The notes under the pieces were generated by a model. It worked only from the letters and a program-made list of their open reading frames with translations, had not been told where the DNA came from and searched no databases. 64,000 nucleotides of DNA from Plotosus lineatus (Eukaryota > Chordata > Actinopteri > Siluriformes > Plotosidae), in NCBI GenBank assembly GCA_024760905.1, contig CM045729.1, positions 42,700,580 through 42,764,579 of the forward strand. The letters run 5' to 3'. This document shows, piece by piece, positions 1-11,093 of the stretch (position 1 is the first letter of the stretch; every line of letters starts with the position of its first letter). Both the position numbers and the translations under genes were made by a program.

Positions 1-95
1 GGGCTCCAGCCTCCCAGTGACCCTAAAAAATAGGATTAAGTGAGTGAGTGAGTGAGTGAGTGAGTGAGTGAGTGAGTGAGTGAGTGAGTGAGTGG
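1..95 (+). repeat. SINE-A 3' tail (tail type 2) with (GTGA)n
   Basis: The first 40 bases match the 3' end shared by SINE-A copies at 50478-50825 and 58364-58698 (the stretch ending in a decayed 'gaccctaattaggattaag'). It is followed by about 13 units of GTGA up to position 94, the expected simple-repeat tail. The rest of the element lies outside the window. Confidence 0.7.
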
Positions 96-588
96 GGATA
101 GTGTGTATTATGTAGAGAGATGTTTAGCCGAACAGGTCAAATCAGGTATTTTGCCATATCTAAATTGTTAAATTAAAAAATGCAAAAAGATTAACAACAT
201 GTGTGCAATTCTGGAAGAAAGCAAACGATACCAGACATGTACTTGAACCTGGAATAGAACCAACAACTAAGAATCACCTAAATATGTTCACAATATTCAA
301 TAAAGATTGACCGAATATTACTTTTAGGCCTTTCCCAAATGTTTGTAGCTGCTACCCTGTTGAGATTTGCCTCATTCTACAGAGAATGTATGTTAGCAGC
401 ATTATTAACAAGCAAGCTATATAAACAATCAATTATAAATTCTCATTCCTTCATTTATTAATTTGAAGTAGTTGCTTTAATTTGGTAAGGGTGTCGATTA
501 ATCTGGATCTTATCACAGACAGAGTGGGTGCAAGGTAGGAATCAACCTTGATGGTACAAGTCCATTACTGGTGACAGCCTCACCACGA

Positions 589-589
<1 letters not shown>
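96..589. other. No gene seen
   Basis: AT-rich intergenic or intronic sequence. I see no long open frame with coding character, no recognisable repeat and no RNA gene here. Confidence 0.5.
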
Positions 590-656
<67 letters not shown>

Positions 657-701
657 CGCTGCACAGACGCATGTAGCCACAAGACACACACGCAATGCAC
701 G

Positions 702-764
<63 letters not shown>
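590..764. repeat. Compound (CA)n microsatellite
   Basis: Two long CA runs (590-654 and 701-764) are separated by about 45 bases of imperfect CA-rich sequence. The open frames across it are translation artefacts of the dinucleotide. On the slc4a3 transcript strand it reads (TG)n. Confidence 0.98.
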
Positions 765-765
<1 letters not shown>

Positions 766-791
766 TGTTCAAACATAAAGACAATTTACAA

Positions 792-838
792 AAATGTTAT
801 CTGAGAATTGGTTTTCTGCCAATTCTCAGATAACATTT
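792..838. repeat. Perfect 20-bp inverted repeat, 7-base loop
   Basis: Arm 792-811 (aaatgttatctgagaattgg) is the exact reverse complement of 819-838, with loop ttttctg at 812-818. It lies just after the CA microsatellite. It could extrude as a cruciform or fold in RNA. No T-run or gene follows, so it is not a bacterial-type terminator. Confidence 0.9.
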
Positions 839-1815
839 GTCACATCTGAACTTGGACTTGGGACCATGGCTGGTTCTGGATTGTTGCTGCTCAGCGAGAA
901 AGAGGAAAGGAAGTACTCCAGACAGACTGTCACAAAAACAAGAGTCACCCTTGTTTGATAGACCAGAGGAGCTAAAGTGCATAAATGCTGACACAGAGAA
1001 GCACCAAAACTGCTGACATCAATGACAAAACCAAGGACACCTTTATTCTTCAAACAGAGACTTCTTCGTTTCCTGGCAATTTACTGGATAACTGGTTACT
1101 TTAATTGCGTAATTTGTCTCCTAACATGTACTTCATCCTTATGAAAATGAAGTTTTCACACAGTTATTACCATCATGAGCCAACATTTCAACTACATTTA
1201 TTTTAATATTTCCTGAAATGTTCAGAATCAGAATACTTTATTGATCCCGGAGGAAAATGTTCATGATATAAGCATGAGAATCAGTCCGTGGAATGTGCTC
1301 ATGTCTCACTAAGTGGGATTCTGATCATGATCGTGTGGCTGAAAAGGGCTGCTTATTTGATAGCCTTCCCCACCGTGTTGACAAAACAGAACCACAGGCC
1401 CTACTCCAGTTACATCAGTTACATACATTCCCAAAATTTTCCTCTTGTACTACCAGTCTGCTATTTATTTTCCAATTATCAGGTAATTTCCAGTAATTTT
1501 GGAAGTAGAGGTAAAGCTAGGAAAACACTAAAACTTCAAGGCTGGGGTGGTAAAACTGTTCTTTAGAGGAACTCATTAAAATTTCACATAAATCGCTGCA
1601 ACAGTGACTATCCAAATTAGAGAATGAATGAAGTTGAAACCCCTTATGAAGCTAAATATCTTTACTTAGTCAAAACAAATGCCTCGTGAGTTTTATGTGT
1701 TTTTCTATGAATTATCAACCACTATAAATTTTGTGTTCTGCAAAGCCATTGAGTATAAATATGTGGTCTAATGCCTCCCAACTGACTCTCAAACCATGTT
1801 GTTGATGGTACTCAC
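839..1815. other. No gene seen
   Basis: Short frames in both directions lack splice context and family motifs. I see no recognisable mobile element. Confidence 0.45.
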
Positions 1816-2156
1816 AGCTAGGTCCAATAGGAGAGTTGAGGTGGCTATGGATGGATTCCAGAAGATCATAGTCATCAAAATCCAGAACAAACTCTTCAAA
1901 ATCTTCAAACCCATCCACATGGAAGATTCCAGAGTACTCCTCTTCACCATTTTGTCCTTTCCCAAAGTTCATGTCCTTTGGATCTTCTTGTGCTTCAGCA
2001 CTTGCAACTATGTGCTCCTGCTCCATATGTGTCATCTCCATGCCCAATGTTTCCTCCCCACCCTCAACTGGGGTGATTCTTTCATCCAGAATGTGCTTTA
2101 TTTGTCGACTTTCTATGAGAACTTTCAATAATTGTACAACAAAGTATTCTAGAGTC
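1816..2156 (-). CDS. Orphan exon-like ORF, unidentified
   Basis: On the minus strand a 341-base open segment is bounded by an acceptor-like AG at 2158-2157 (context ctttaacag) and a strong donor GT at 1815-1814 (AGCT|GTGAGT). It would encode about 113 residues, very acidic in the C-terminal half (a run near 1850-1920 reads GFEDFEEFVLDFDDYDLLES). The frame stays open past the donor to a stop near 1715. Entry phase needs one base and exit phase is 1. The upstream slc4a3 exon ends in phase 1, and joining the two hits an immediate stop, so it is not the next slc4a3 exon. I do not recognise the protein. It could be an exon of another gene, an old pseudogene or a chance ORF. Confidence 0.35.
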
Positions 2157-2605
2157 CTGTTAAAGTTGTAGGTTTAACTGTGTACAGTCTGATGGATGCT
2201 CGGAGCCTGGCTCCACCAGCAGTGATGAAACTTTAAGCTTTGTCGATCCTCTTTATCCAATGGGTGGAGTTTGCCAATTCCACTAGAAATGCTACAGTGC
2301 TACTAATATCCTGTTGTTAGAAGAGATGCTTCCTACAGTTTAAGGAATAAACAAAGTGCAACATAAAAATGTCTGTAGCAAGACAAAGAAATTCTCAGAA
2401 ATTGTTGTTCGTTTCAGGCTTACTTGGCATCCCACTATTGTTAAATAGGTCTGATCTTTTATAATCCCAGCAATAAAATATTAATAAAATATTTTCCAAT
2501 AGATGAAAGCTTCTAAGAAGAGGATCTGGTTTTCTGGATAAGCAGGACTTCTTCCATGTAAGTGAATAGCCAGGACATTTCCAATGATTTGCCAAAAAAA
2601 ACTGA

Positions 2606-2643
<38 letters not shown>

Positions 2644-5543
2644 CAACATAACCTACTGTCTGCCTATCTAATTTCCATGGAAGTACTGATTGATTGTGCA
2701 GCAGTCCATGGCTTAAAGTAATGGTCTCATTGCAATAGTGTTGTCCTGCCCCCCTACCCCACCCCCACACAATGCCAGACTCAACAGTGTGAGCCAGAAG
2801 CCTGGAGCACAGTGGGTTTCTAACTAAAAGAAAATCCTTCGCCGGGGCTCCCAGATAGCTATTCAACGCAGCAGCGGTAGAAATAGAAAAACAGCAGCAG
2901 AATAAAAAGAGGCTGATGATGCTGAGTTGCCTGATATGATGAGTGAATAATGAGTGGCTTCACCAGCTGAGCATCAGATGGAGGCGTTTGCTGATACATC
3001 ACACTCAGTCAAACAATGTTCAGATGCATAGAGCCTCACATTAGGGATTGCTCTCTCTACATCATGGTCTCCATGGAAACCACTTGCATCTCTGACACAC
3101 TGTTACCTGAAATGTGCTAATACACTCCACCTACTTCATCTTTTTCTCAAACTAGCATGCCAAATCAAGTATTTTCAACTTATTTCATAAACTTTTTTTT
3201 TTCTATAAACTAGAGAGGAATGCATTTTATACAAATGCCAGACATCAGGAGATAAAAAAAATGAGTATGGAAAAATATGGATTCTAAGCATGTCTTGGTG
3301 TATTTAACTTAATGCACTCTACGAATGGTAAAAACGTCCCAGACGGTTTCAGCAAGCTTGATTCAACTTAAATACAACTATCTGAACCACAATGCATCTA
3401 TCCTGATATACACTATAAGAAAATTAATGTTAATCATACTATTAATATATCACAGTAGCAATGGTGGTAGGATTTTGTGTGAGTATTGACAAGCCATTTC
3501 TATGCAGGACCAAAATGATATTTCTTATTCCAGTGCATCCCCAAATCTGTGAATAACTGCAGGAAGTGCTGTTAAGGGTAATCAATTAGACAGGCTATGT
3601 TAATTACGGCCTCAGGACCATGTTCCCAACTCTCATTTAGGCATGCCCCACCACCCCAGCCCCGCCCTCAATGTCTTTATTGTAGGTCTCTTCATATGAA
3701 GAAATAGGACATGGGTTCATTATCAAATTTTGTCACTGAAATTAATTATTCAGTGAACATAATCATTCACAGGCTCATCAGACATCACTAATGAATGAAT
3801 GAATGAAGTTTTACGGCACTTTCAACACATATAGTGTGTTATATTGTGCCAAACATGGTTATTTTATATTAAGTATAATGACTAAGAATTCAATTTCAAA
3901 TCACAAATGAAGCTAAGGTAAACCAAATAATTTTCCTCAAACAATCAATTTTCATGTAAAACCCAATCGAAAGGTGAAAAGGTAATATTAATAAAAACGA
4001 GTCTGGCTAAGAATGTGCATTCCTATACATTTCCAACCAACAGTAAAAGTCTGTTGTTATTTAGGCGGAATTGCAGCACTCTAGCAATAGAAATCATGCT
4101 AACTATACCACTAATTCAGAATTTATAAAACATTCTAAAACAATATCTTTTAAAAACTGCAGGATTACTGAAGCATTAAATTTAGTAAAAAGATCACACA
4201 AGTTGTTCACGTTAAAATGCTGAAACAGAGTCTCAGCAAAATCTGTGCAATCTATTAAAATGAGCTTGACAGTTAGGGGAGACTGAACAAGTGTCACACA
4301 CAGGCGCAGGCTCCCCTTTCAATAAATAGCTATGTGTAATGTAGGTGTGGCCAATACGAGTCCTGGCCAACACTACTTCTTCTCTTCTACTCGTCCTACT
4401 TGAGTAAGAATATAAACTTTTGACACTGAGCTTTATGAGATGAAGTTTATTGTTAGTCTCTTCATCCCACTGGCTCTGCCACTGACTAAAAACAAAATTA
4501 TTTACACGACACTTTACATCAGTATAGGGGACCTTGTTCTCAGAAACTCGATGATTAAGAGCTACTTCGCTAGTTTATTGGCCTTTTCAATACCTTTGAT
4601 GCCAACATGACTGGGGATCAGACATCTCACAACTTTAATTGCATTGATTAACTTGTTAATAACTATGAACATGTTATTGAATATAAAGATAAGTTGGGGT
4701 GAGTTAAATAATGTTATAAAATTGCTAAGAATTTATTCTATTAAAATAAGAATAAAAACAATAAGTAATGTTACTGTATAAATTAATGAATAATTATAAA
4801 ATGGGTTTTGTAGTTTCAGTACACTAACAGATATGGTCCATTAAGACATTTTTAAGTCATTACACCATCGTGCAACAAAGGGACAGGGATAAAGAGGAAA
4901 GATGCCAATAGGAGTTTTTAACAATCGGAAAACATGTTATTACAGGCACTGCAGAGACTTTTTAGAAGAGAATGGATGATGACTTATGATTACTGGTTTC
5001 AGAGAGATTACACTAAAGCTCTAACCAAATGACAACTGTGACAACTGCATTGGGTATCCTGTAGTCCAGTGCCCTCCTGAAGCTTAAAGGATGTAAGTAA
5101 TGGTTACTGTCTGCTTCCTGATGCCATGTACTAAAGCTAGGAAGAGTAATCTGTGGTTTATTTGTTTGTTTTGTCATGGCTGCTCAATTAATCAGATTTT
5201 ATTAAGAATAATTGTTGGAAAAATAACAGGGAGCTTAAATCCCAGTCACAATGATCCCAACCATATTTCTACATGTCAGGACTTGTTTACTATAATTTTT
5301 ATTGGCGTTTGAGTAAAACTGGACTGATGCCGGACGACTGTTGGTTCAACGCTGCATTGATCCTGGTCCTGCTCATAACAAAAACATATTTATGAGCATG
5401 AACACAGCGAGCGTTTGCAAAATGACCCATCTAAACTGCAGTCAGTGTAAGCCTCAAATAGCACACTTCCACCCGACATTAAGTCCATGGTTCAGGAGCT
5501 GTGTCCATTTCCCACTTGATAACTGCACCAATCAATTCATAGA
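2157..5543. other. Non-coding stretch with a poly-T run
   Basis: A poly-T run sits at 2608-2637 and a short (GAAT)n at 3791-3806. No exon with acceptable splice context or recognisable domain is seen. In particular, the AE3 exon expected to follow 'LDDMKS' is absent, so it should lie left of the window. Confidence 0.5.

Positions 5544-5601
<58 letters not shown>
5544..5601. repeat. (TTA)n microsatellite
   Basis: About 19 tandem TTA units followed by T-rich sequence. The leucine-rich frame through it is an artefact. Confidence 0.97.
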
Positions 5602-5603
<2 letters not shown>

Positions 5604-6001
5604 TTATTTTTATTTTATTTTTATTAATTGTTGGATGGGGACTCATAGTTGGTTAGTTATGCAATAACTGACTGAATCTATTAAATGCTGTAACAAATTT
5701 GTAGTCACAACTTAAAAAAACAGACATTCCAGTGCTTTTTATGTAAAGACATGCATGTCAGTGTCACCTCTCTAACCTACAGGGCAGAGCTTGTCAATTG
5801 GCAGACTGTGGTAGAAAAAGTATTGTTGTTTCTTCTCAGTCATGACTGTAACTTATCCAGATCCACGTGAAGAAGAAATTTTAACGTGATGAGGCATTTG
5901 CAAATTTAAGTGAAATACCACTATTATAGGGTGAACAACGCTCAGCAATTTTGGTCTGCATTAGTAACTGTCATATATTCATGAATCAATAAAAACATTA
6001 G

Positions 6002-6185
6002 TGAGGTCAGGCACTTTTCCCAGAAAGGAAGTCTGCATTTCAATTTATCGTAGGTGTTCAGTACCGTTAAGTTTAGGGCTCTGTGCAGGTCATTCTAGTT
6101 CTTCCATCCTTGAGGAATCTTTTATTTTTGCACAGTGGTACTGTCATATTGGAACATTTCTGGTTCCGTTAGTTCCAGCCATGGC
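6002..6185 (-). mobile_element. Tc1/mariner transposon remnant (antisense)
   Basis: The plus strand resembles the antisense of a common fish Tc1 transposase region, with words such as 'agggctctgtgcaggtcattctagttcttccatcc' split over 6076-6113. No terminal repeats or open transposase frame remain. Family is assigned by eye from memory. Confidence 0.4.
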
Positions 6186-6332
6186 CTGATCGTTAAAGAA
6201 ATGAATTTGGGACCAAAAGGTTGCTGGTTCGCTTCTGTGGCAGCAGGGGAAGTGAGCAGTACCCTCCTCTTCCACCACCTTCATTGCGAAAGAAACCTTT
6301 AGAAAGACTCCTACAGCCAAAGGCTTCAAACA

Positions 6333-6335
<3 letters not shown>
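6186..6335 (+). repeat. tRNA-derived SINE fragment
   Basis: The segment has a tRNA-like pattern: 'gatcgttaaagaaatgaatttgggaccaaaaggttgctggttcgcttc' spans 6188-6236 and includes a B-box-like ggttcgcttc. It is followed by the usual fish SINE body words. It is not a functional tRNA gene because the acceptor and anticodon arms do not pair. Confidence 0.4.

Positions 6336-6381
<46 letters not shown>
6336..6381. repeat. (TG)n microsatellite
   Basis: Uninterrupted TG repeats after a short cgtgtgcg lead-in. Confidence 0.97.
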
Positions 6382-6383
<2 letters not shown>

Positions 6384-6990
6384 ATTCTGGATGGGTTAAT
6401 ATAGAAGTTAGTTTCTTTTGAGGAATTAATACAGTATGTCAAAAATATCATGAAAAATGATAAATGAAAAATGAAAAATCGCCTCTTACTTGAATGGATT
6501 TGTAAGCAAGAAAACTTTTAAACAGCATCCTTTCCACATTCCCAAAATGTTATTACGCTGGTAAATCAAGAATCTTCAAATTCTCGTTTTTAACTGTGCC
6601 TTGACATTATCAAAATGTATTGATGTCACTGGAGTTCGTTTTACAGTGTTTTTGGCCTTTTGGTGTAGGAAAAACTTTTATAACTCTTCCTGGCTGTTGC
6701 TCTTTACATTCTGAGACTTCGCTCTCTGCATGCTCATCATCACTCATGCTAAAAAATACCAGCAGTGAATCTAAAGTGATTTTTTTAAATTTAATTTCTA
6801 TTTGAATAATGATCAAATATTGATTTCAGTTGAAATGTGTGGTTTGTTTAAGTGATGTTGTGCTGAGAAAAAGAACTTATCGACCGGTTCAGTAAAGGGA
6901 AATTCAAGATCACTCAACAGCTAATCAGACTGAACATATAGAGATGGCCATACAAATAAATCTTCACAGAAAAAAAAAAAAAATTAATTC
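6382..6990. other. No gene seen
   Basis: A minus-strand frame at 6610-6750 begins MSDDEHAESEVSE and is open for 45 codons, but I find no family match and no clear splice context. A poly-A run lies at 6970-6983. Confidence 0.4.
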
Positions 6991-7200
6991 CTTTTCTGAA
7001 CCACTTATTCATAATTAGGGTTATGGGGAGGTTGACACCCATCTCAGCCAACTCACTATAAGGGCAGAATACACCCTAGACAGCTCGTTAGGCCATCGCA
7101 GGGCAGAAACAAGCTGAAGGCAACGCAGCCTACTCTCTTAAAAAATGAGCAATGGTTCTTTTACATGTCTCTCACCACAGACAGTGAGAGGCATGTAGAA
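6990..7200 (-). repeat. SINE-A copy, tail type 2, head missing
   Basis: Reading the minus strand, the body words ('cactgtctgtggtgagag', 'aaaagaaccattgct', the gcagcct block) are followed by the type 2 tail (gccctgcgatggc ... ggttgacc ... ccctaattatgaataag). The tRNA-like head is absent, so the copy is 5'-truncated. It lies 170 bp downstream of an slc4a3 exon, in antisense relation to the window's plus strand. Confidence 0.7.
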
Positions 7201-7367
7201 TTCAGCTACCATGTTTGTAGTTTAGTTGATGGAACTACTATTTGGCCGACAGTATTAATCTTGCTAATTATGAGAAGAAACTGAAAAAAACAGAAACCTG
7301 CGCTTCTCTAAAATCAACCAGCCAATGTTGCAGCACAAATATTGTTGCCTCACATAGCCACTCTTAC

Positions 7368-7588
7368 TTTTCATATCATCCAGGTCAGCAGTAGCCAGCA
7401 TCTGAGCCTCTGCTTCATCTGTGGGCACTTTCTGATAAACAGCCGTCTCCATTGCAGTCATGCTCCCTATGCAAATGCGTTCTCTCAGGTCATAGTTGGT
7501 GCGCTGGGCTCCGCTCAGCCGGTGGATGGGTTTCCGGCAGAACCAGGCTCGAGTGGGAACACTGCTCAGCTCTAAAGATGGACCTAAC
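7368..7588 (-). CDS. slc4a3: slc4a3 exon 5 of those seen (AE3 N-terminal domain, LDDMKS exon)
   Basis: This exon of 221 bases is bounded by acceptor tttacttTACAG at 7590-7589 and donor A|GTAAGAG at 7367-7366. It enters needing one base (completing an Arg codon from the previous exon) and leaves with one base of a Ser codon. The translation contains NYDLRERICIGSM and VPTDEAEAQMLATADLDDMK. These closely match the AE3/AE2 cytoplasmic block that reads DLRER...VPTDEAEAQML..ADLDDMKS in AE3, and the DLRER plus LDDMK spelling favours AE3 over AE2. SLC4A3 is a plasma-membrane chloride/bicarbonate exchanger of excitable tissue, and this part belongs to its large regulatory N-terminal domain. The next exon should start with the bases completing Ser then 'HRLED', and it is not in the window. 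Confidence 0.92.
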
Positions 7589-8088
7589 CTGTAAAGTAAA
7601 GACACAACTTATTCACAGCACATAGGCACAAGGCAGACAGGTGTCATAAAACATTTCAACTGCATACTGCCTTCAGGCCATAACTCACAAAACATAAAGT
7701 GCAAAATCTGCTGCTGTTCACACATGTGCATAAAATCAAGTCAAGGTTTTACAAATCTTTCTATGGCTGCTCAATACATTTCAGCTTTTGTATAGAATTT
7801 CAGTCAGTCAGCAGAGGGGGCTCAAGTATAAATTTGCCAGGAAACTCCTTGTCCTCATTAAGCCATGACTTATTTTTTCAACTCCAGTATTAGACCATTA
7901 TAACCTATGTGTACTATATTGAGTATGATGGTTTAATACTGGTTTAAATGTTTACATTTTCTGTGCACTAATGTAAAGCTTTTAGATTTGGTAATGCCTT
8001 CATAAATGTTATGATAGGGGGGTACATATGTAGCACTTGAATTCTGGTTTCCTTGAGTCAATTATTGATATGGATGCCATATAGATCT
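7589..8088. other. slc4a3 intron (part), no element seen
   Basis: The 2519-base intron runs 7589-10107. This first part has no recognisable repeat or coding signal. Confidence 0.5.
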
Positions 8089-8340
8089 TCATCTTCATCA
8101 TCTTTCACTTGTTCTGGGGTCAGCTTGCAGGGACAGCAGCCTAAGCAGTGAAGTCCAGGTCCTCTCTTTGAATCGCCACATTATTGTGTTGGAGGGTGTG
8201 CGTGTCCTCATGATAATCGGAGCTATGCTATCGGAGCCATTATAGCCATGGTAGGGTCACCCAAGGCAAACAGGTCCTAGGTTAAGGTCCATGCTAAGTG
8301 CCGTTCAAAAGACCTCTATGAGCAGTACATCTCCGGAGCA
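8089..8340. mobile_element. Rex3 remnant: 3' end antisense joined to 5' UTR sense
   Basis: Bases 8089-8166 match the reverse complement of the Rex3 3' end at 16250-16320, including a (GATGA)-type tail read as catcttcatcatc and the gcagcagcctaagca block. Bases 8168-8335 match the Rex3 5' UTR on the plus strand, as at 13030-13125 (cctggtagggtcaccc..., gttcaaaagacct). Both ends of one family therefore sit back to back in opposite orientation with no coding part between them. Confidence 0.6.
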
Positions 8341-8399
8341 TTAATGAATTTCACAGTGACTTATATAAATATGTACAGTATATACATCCAAGCATCTAG

Positions 8400-8693
8400 G
8401 AACTAGAATTGAGGATAATATACTAGTATTTGAAAATTATCCCCCCAGTGCAGCTAACTGGGTTATCAAAGGTGGGCCATGTCTCTCACTGTCTATGGTG
8501 AGAGGCATGTAAAGGAACCATTGCTGACTTTTGTAAAGAGTAGCTGCAAAGTCGTCAGCGTGTTTCTGTCCCTTGCTAAAAGGGTTGTGACAGGAAGGGC
8601 ATCTGACGTAAAAACCTCTGTCAAATCAAATGTGCGAATCAGATGATTCGCTGTGGCGACTCCCAAGTAAAAGGGAAAAAGCCGAAAGGAAGA
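8400..8693 (+). repeat. SINE-A copy, RTE-type tail, head missing
   Basis: From about 8440 it carries the SINE-A body (cccccagtgcagctaactggg), then the block aagggttgtgacaggaaggg, then the RTE-like 3' end (gattcgctgtggcgac ... aaagccgaaaggaag). Similar sequences flank it: atacatccaagcatcta at 8383-8399 and atacatccgagcatcta near 8695-8711, probably an imperfect target-site duplication. Confidence 0.75.
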
Positions 8694-8711
8694 CATACAT
8701 CCGAGCATCTA

Positions 8712-9299
8712 CAAAAAGTTCATGTTAAAATGTAAATAGTCAACAGTTAAATTTGTGTTTCCGATCATAATTAAATAAAAAATGTACAGTATTTGCTACA
8801 TTACAGAGTTATAATGGTGTATTTGAAGCATCTTATGTAACTGTTTATTGCAAGAATGTATGACTAAATGCAGTCTCATATCACACTACAGTATTTCAGT
8901 CAGTAAAAACTAATAACAACTTTTCAACAAAAAGAGCCTTTTTAGGGATTCATAATGAATGATAAACCTATATAAATGTATAGAAACATTATAATAAAAC
9001 ATAAATTTATTAGAACAATATATCAAATCTAGCATGAGCTATTTTTAACATCCAACATATGAGCAGTGTATAAAGAGTTCTTAAATATTGTGAGCTCTCT
9101 ATTTAGTGAAACACAGAATACAGTAGGTATTGCATTCCATGGTGGTCACAATCTTTTGATGCGTGGAACTCTAGTACTCTCAGTCTCACTGTTTCCCTCA
9201 ATGTGTCACTACCTGATCAATAAAATTATCAATGCTTACTCTTATAGAAATAGGGTGGGGCGATGCAAACTGATATGAAGTTACTGTAACCATGCCAAG
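8712..9299. other. slc4a3 intron, no element seen
   Basis: AT-rich sequence without recognisable repeat or exon. Confidence 0.45.
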
Positions 9300-9790
9300 A
9301 ATTATTCCCCAACAAATGCATGTTCTAGGCCCTGCAATGAGCTATTCAGGGTGCACCCTGCTTTCACCCAGTGCTGGCCAAGATAGGAACAACTTCCCAA
9401 CAAACCAAATAGGATTAAGTGCTTTGGCAAATGAGTGAGATAGTTAACTTCATGTTTTTTTTTATTCTTCTTATACCACTTACATATAACAGCAAAATAT
9501 GTTCGTTCATTCATTTTCTTACTCTCTGCGAAGGCAAAATATCACATGGAGTAGTCCAGCACTGGACTTACACACACTTAGAAACATCACAATCATACCT
9601 CGAAACACTGGAATAGCAAATTAGCCTAAAGTACCTGTGTTTGGACTATGGGAGGAAACTGAATCACCTGGAGAAAACCCACATAAGCCAGGAGAATATG
9701 CAAACACCACAGAGAAATATCCTCACTGAGCCCCTGACTTGACCTAGGATCTGGGACTTGAACCATGAACCTGTGAGCTTCATGCTAAAC
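9300..9790. repeat. Decayed tRNA-SINE pieces in two orientations
   Basis: Bases 9330-9440 resemble a worn plus-strand type 2 tail (cagggtgcaccctg ... aggattaagtg, then gagtga). Bases 9505-9790 resemble the antisense of the common fish tRNA-SINE: a cattcattcatt tail remnant, 'tggactatgggaggaaact', 'aatatgcaaac' and a worn B-box complement near 9750-9760. Both are heavily diverged. Confidence 0.5.
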
Positions 9791-10107
9791 CAGGGTTGGC
9801 AAAATTATTCCACAAAGGGCCATGTGACTGCAGGTTTTTGTTTCAACCAAGCAGCAGCACATCGGACTTTTAATTAACTGATCTGAGTCTTCAAAAAGTT
9901 TGAGTTTGACATGCGTGTGCTAAAAGCTATGCCACCATGCTGCCCATAACTGAAATTTGAAAGGCAGAATAACAAATAAGATAAAGACAGCGAGCCACAT
10001 ATTGCTGAATAGTTCCCAACACATTCTGTGTTACTTTATATTCAAAGAATGTTTTCTGCAAAACCATTTGGAATATCAAGCTAGTGATGGCTTGCATCTC
10101 TGCTCAC

Positions 10108-10289
10108 CTATTTAATGCTTCTTCTTCATCATCCTCTTCTTCCTCTTCGTGTTTTTCATGTGCTTCCTTCTCATGTACTTCTACAGTTCTTATGAATGGG
10201 ACCTCTAGGCTTGGGGGTCTCTCATGCTCCACATGGAAAGTGGGGAGAGAAACACGTGGTGTCATCACTTCTTCATATCCCAAACTAAA
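10108..10289 (-). CDS. slc4a3: slc4a3 exon 4 of those seen (acidic spacer of AE3 N-terminal domain)
   Basis: This exon of 182 bases has acceptor ttctctctCAG at 10291-10290 and donor AATAG|GTGAGC at 10107-10106. It enters in phase 0, matching the previous exon's end, and leaves with two bases (AG) that the next exon completes to Arg. It starts FSLGYEEVMTP, matching the 'KFSIGSDED' point in mammalian AE3 where this exon begins. It then runs through a variable stretch to a very acidic end (EKHEEEEEDDEEEALN). A (CT)n(CA)n microsatellite lies 39 bases upstream of its acceptor. Confidence 0.85.
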
Positions 10290-10326
10290 CTGAGAGAGAA
10301 TAACATACATTAAACTCTCGTTCTTG

Positions 10327-10329
<3 letters not shown>

Positions 10330-10398
<69 letters not shown>

Positions 10399-10400
10399 CA
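10330..10400. repeat. (CT)n(CA)n microsatellite beside an slc4a3 acceptor
   Basis: (CT)17 at 10330-10363 is followed by (CA)n with one interruption to 10400. On the slc4a3 pre-mRNA this is (UG)n then (AG)n, ending about 39 nt before the exon 10108-10289 acceptor. Confidence 0.95.
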
Positions 10401-11093
10401 AGGAAATAACCCAAGATTTTCATTTTGCAGTCAGTCAGCAGATGGATATCTATACACATTATCAGCATTTTCTTACACACCTACATTAAACAACATGGTC
10501 ATCAGATATAGCTAACTCACCTAAATTTTTCATGACTTTAACATATGTGAACAACTAAGCACCCCTGCGTTCATGGCAGATGCCTGTACAGTATAGATGC
10601 CTTCATCATGCATATGTATTCAATTTAAAATATTGGTCCTGTCCAAACTACGCCATCAGAATCAGCTCTGAAGTCAGTTTGAAGTCATCTCCCTGTGCAT
10701 TTCAGACTTCCCCTTTCAAAACCAGTTCTGTCAAGACTTGTTCCAGAGGTGGTTTTCTGCAGAACTGATTTTGCATTTGCAGTGTGGACAGTAGACAATT
10801 GATAGACAACATGGACAGTTTAACGGAAGCGAATGTCATGAGTGCACACATGCACAAAGCATATCAACAAGTGGTAAAATTTATTAGTCTTTATTATAAA
10901 AGTCAAAGCCATGCTAAATGATACACTTAAAAGTGCACTCATACAAGAGGTCTTAGCAAAAAAAATCATCATGTCAGGTGACAGAGAAGGCTATAACAAG
11001 GAGAAAGAAAACAACAGCACTTAAGTTATATCCTGATATGAAGTTGACCAGATCAGTATGAGGGCTGCTGAGGCTTGCCGTTTAATAAATAGT
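10401..11093. other. slc4a3 intron, no firm element
   Basis: Part of the 7716-base intron 10290-18005. A possible short MITE with ends ctgtccaaactac / gcagtgtggacag at about 10633-10788 is noted but not supported strongly. Confidence 0.4.

Noticed and set aside
513..804. Open frames across the (CA)n repeats
   Set aside because: They are pure dinucleotide translations (Cys-Val, Thr-His) with no flanking coding signal. The same applies to the (TTA), (ATG), (TG), (TA) and (GA) frames elsewhere.
6610..6816. Possible minus-strand small protein starting MSDDEHAESEVSE
   Set aside because: Only 45 codons, no recognised family and no splice site of quality. Kept as unsupported.
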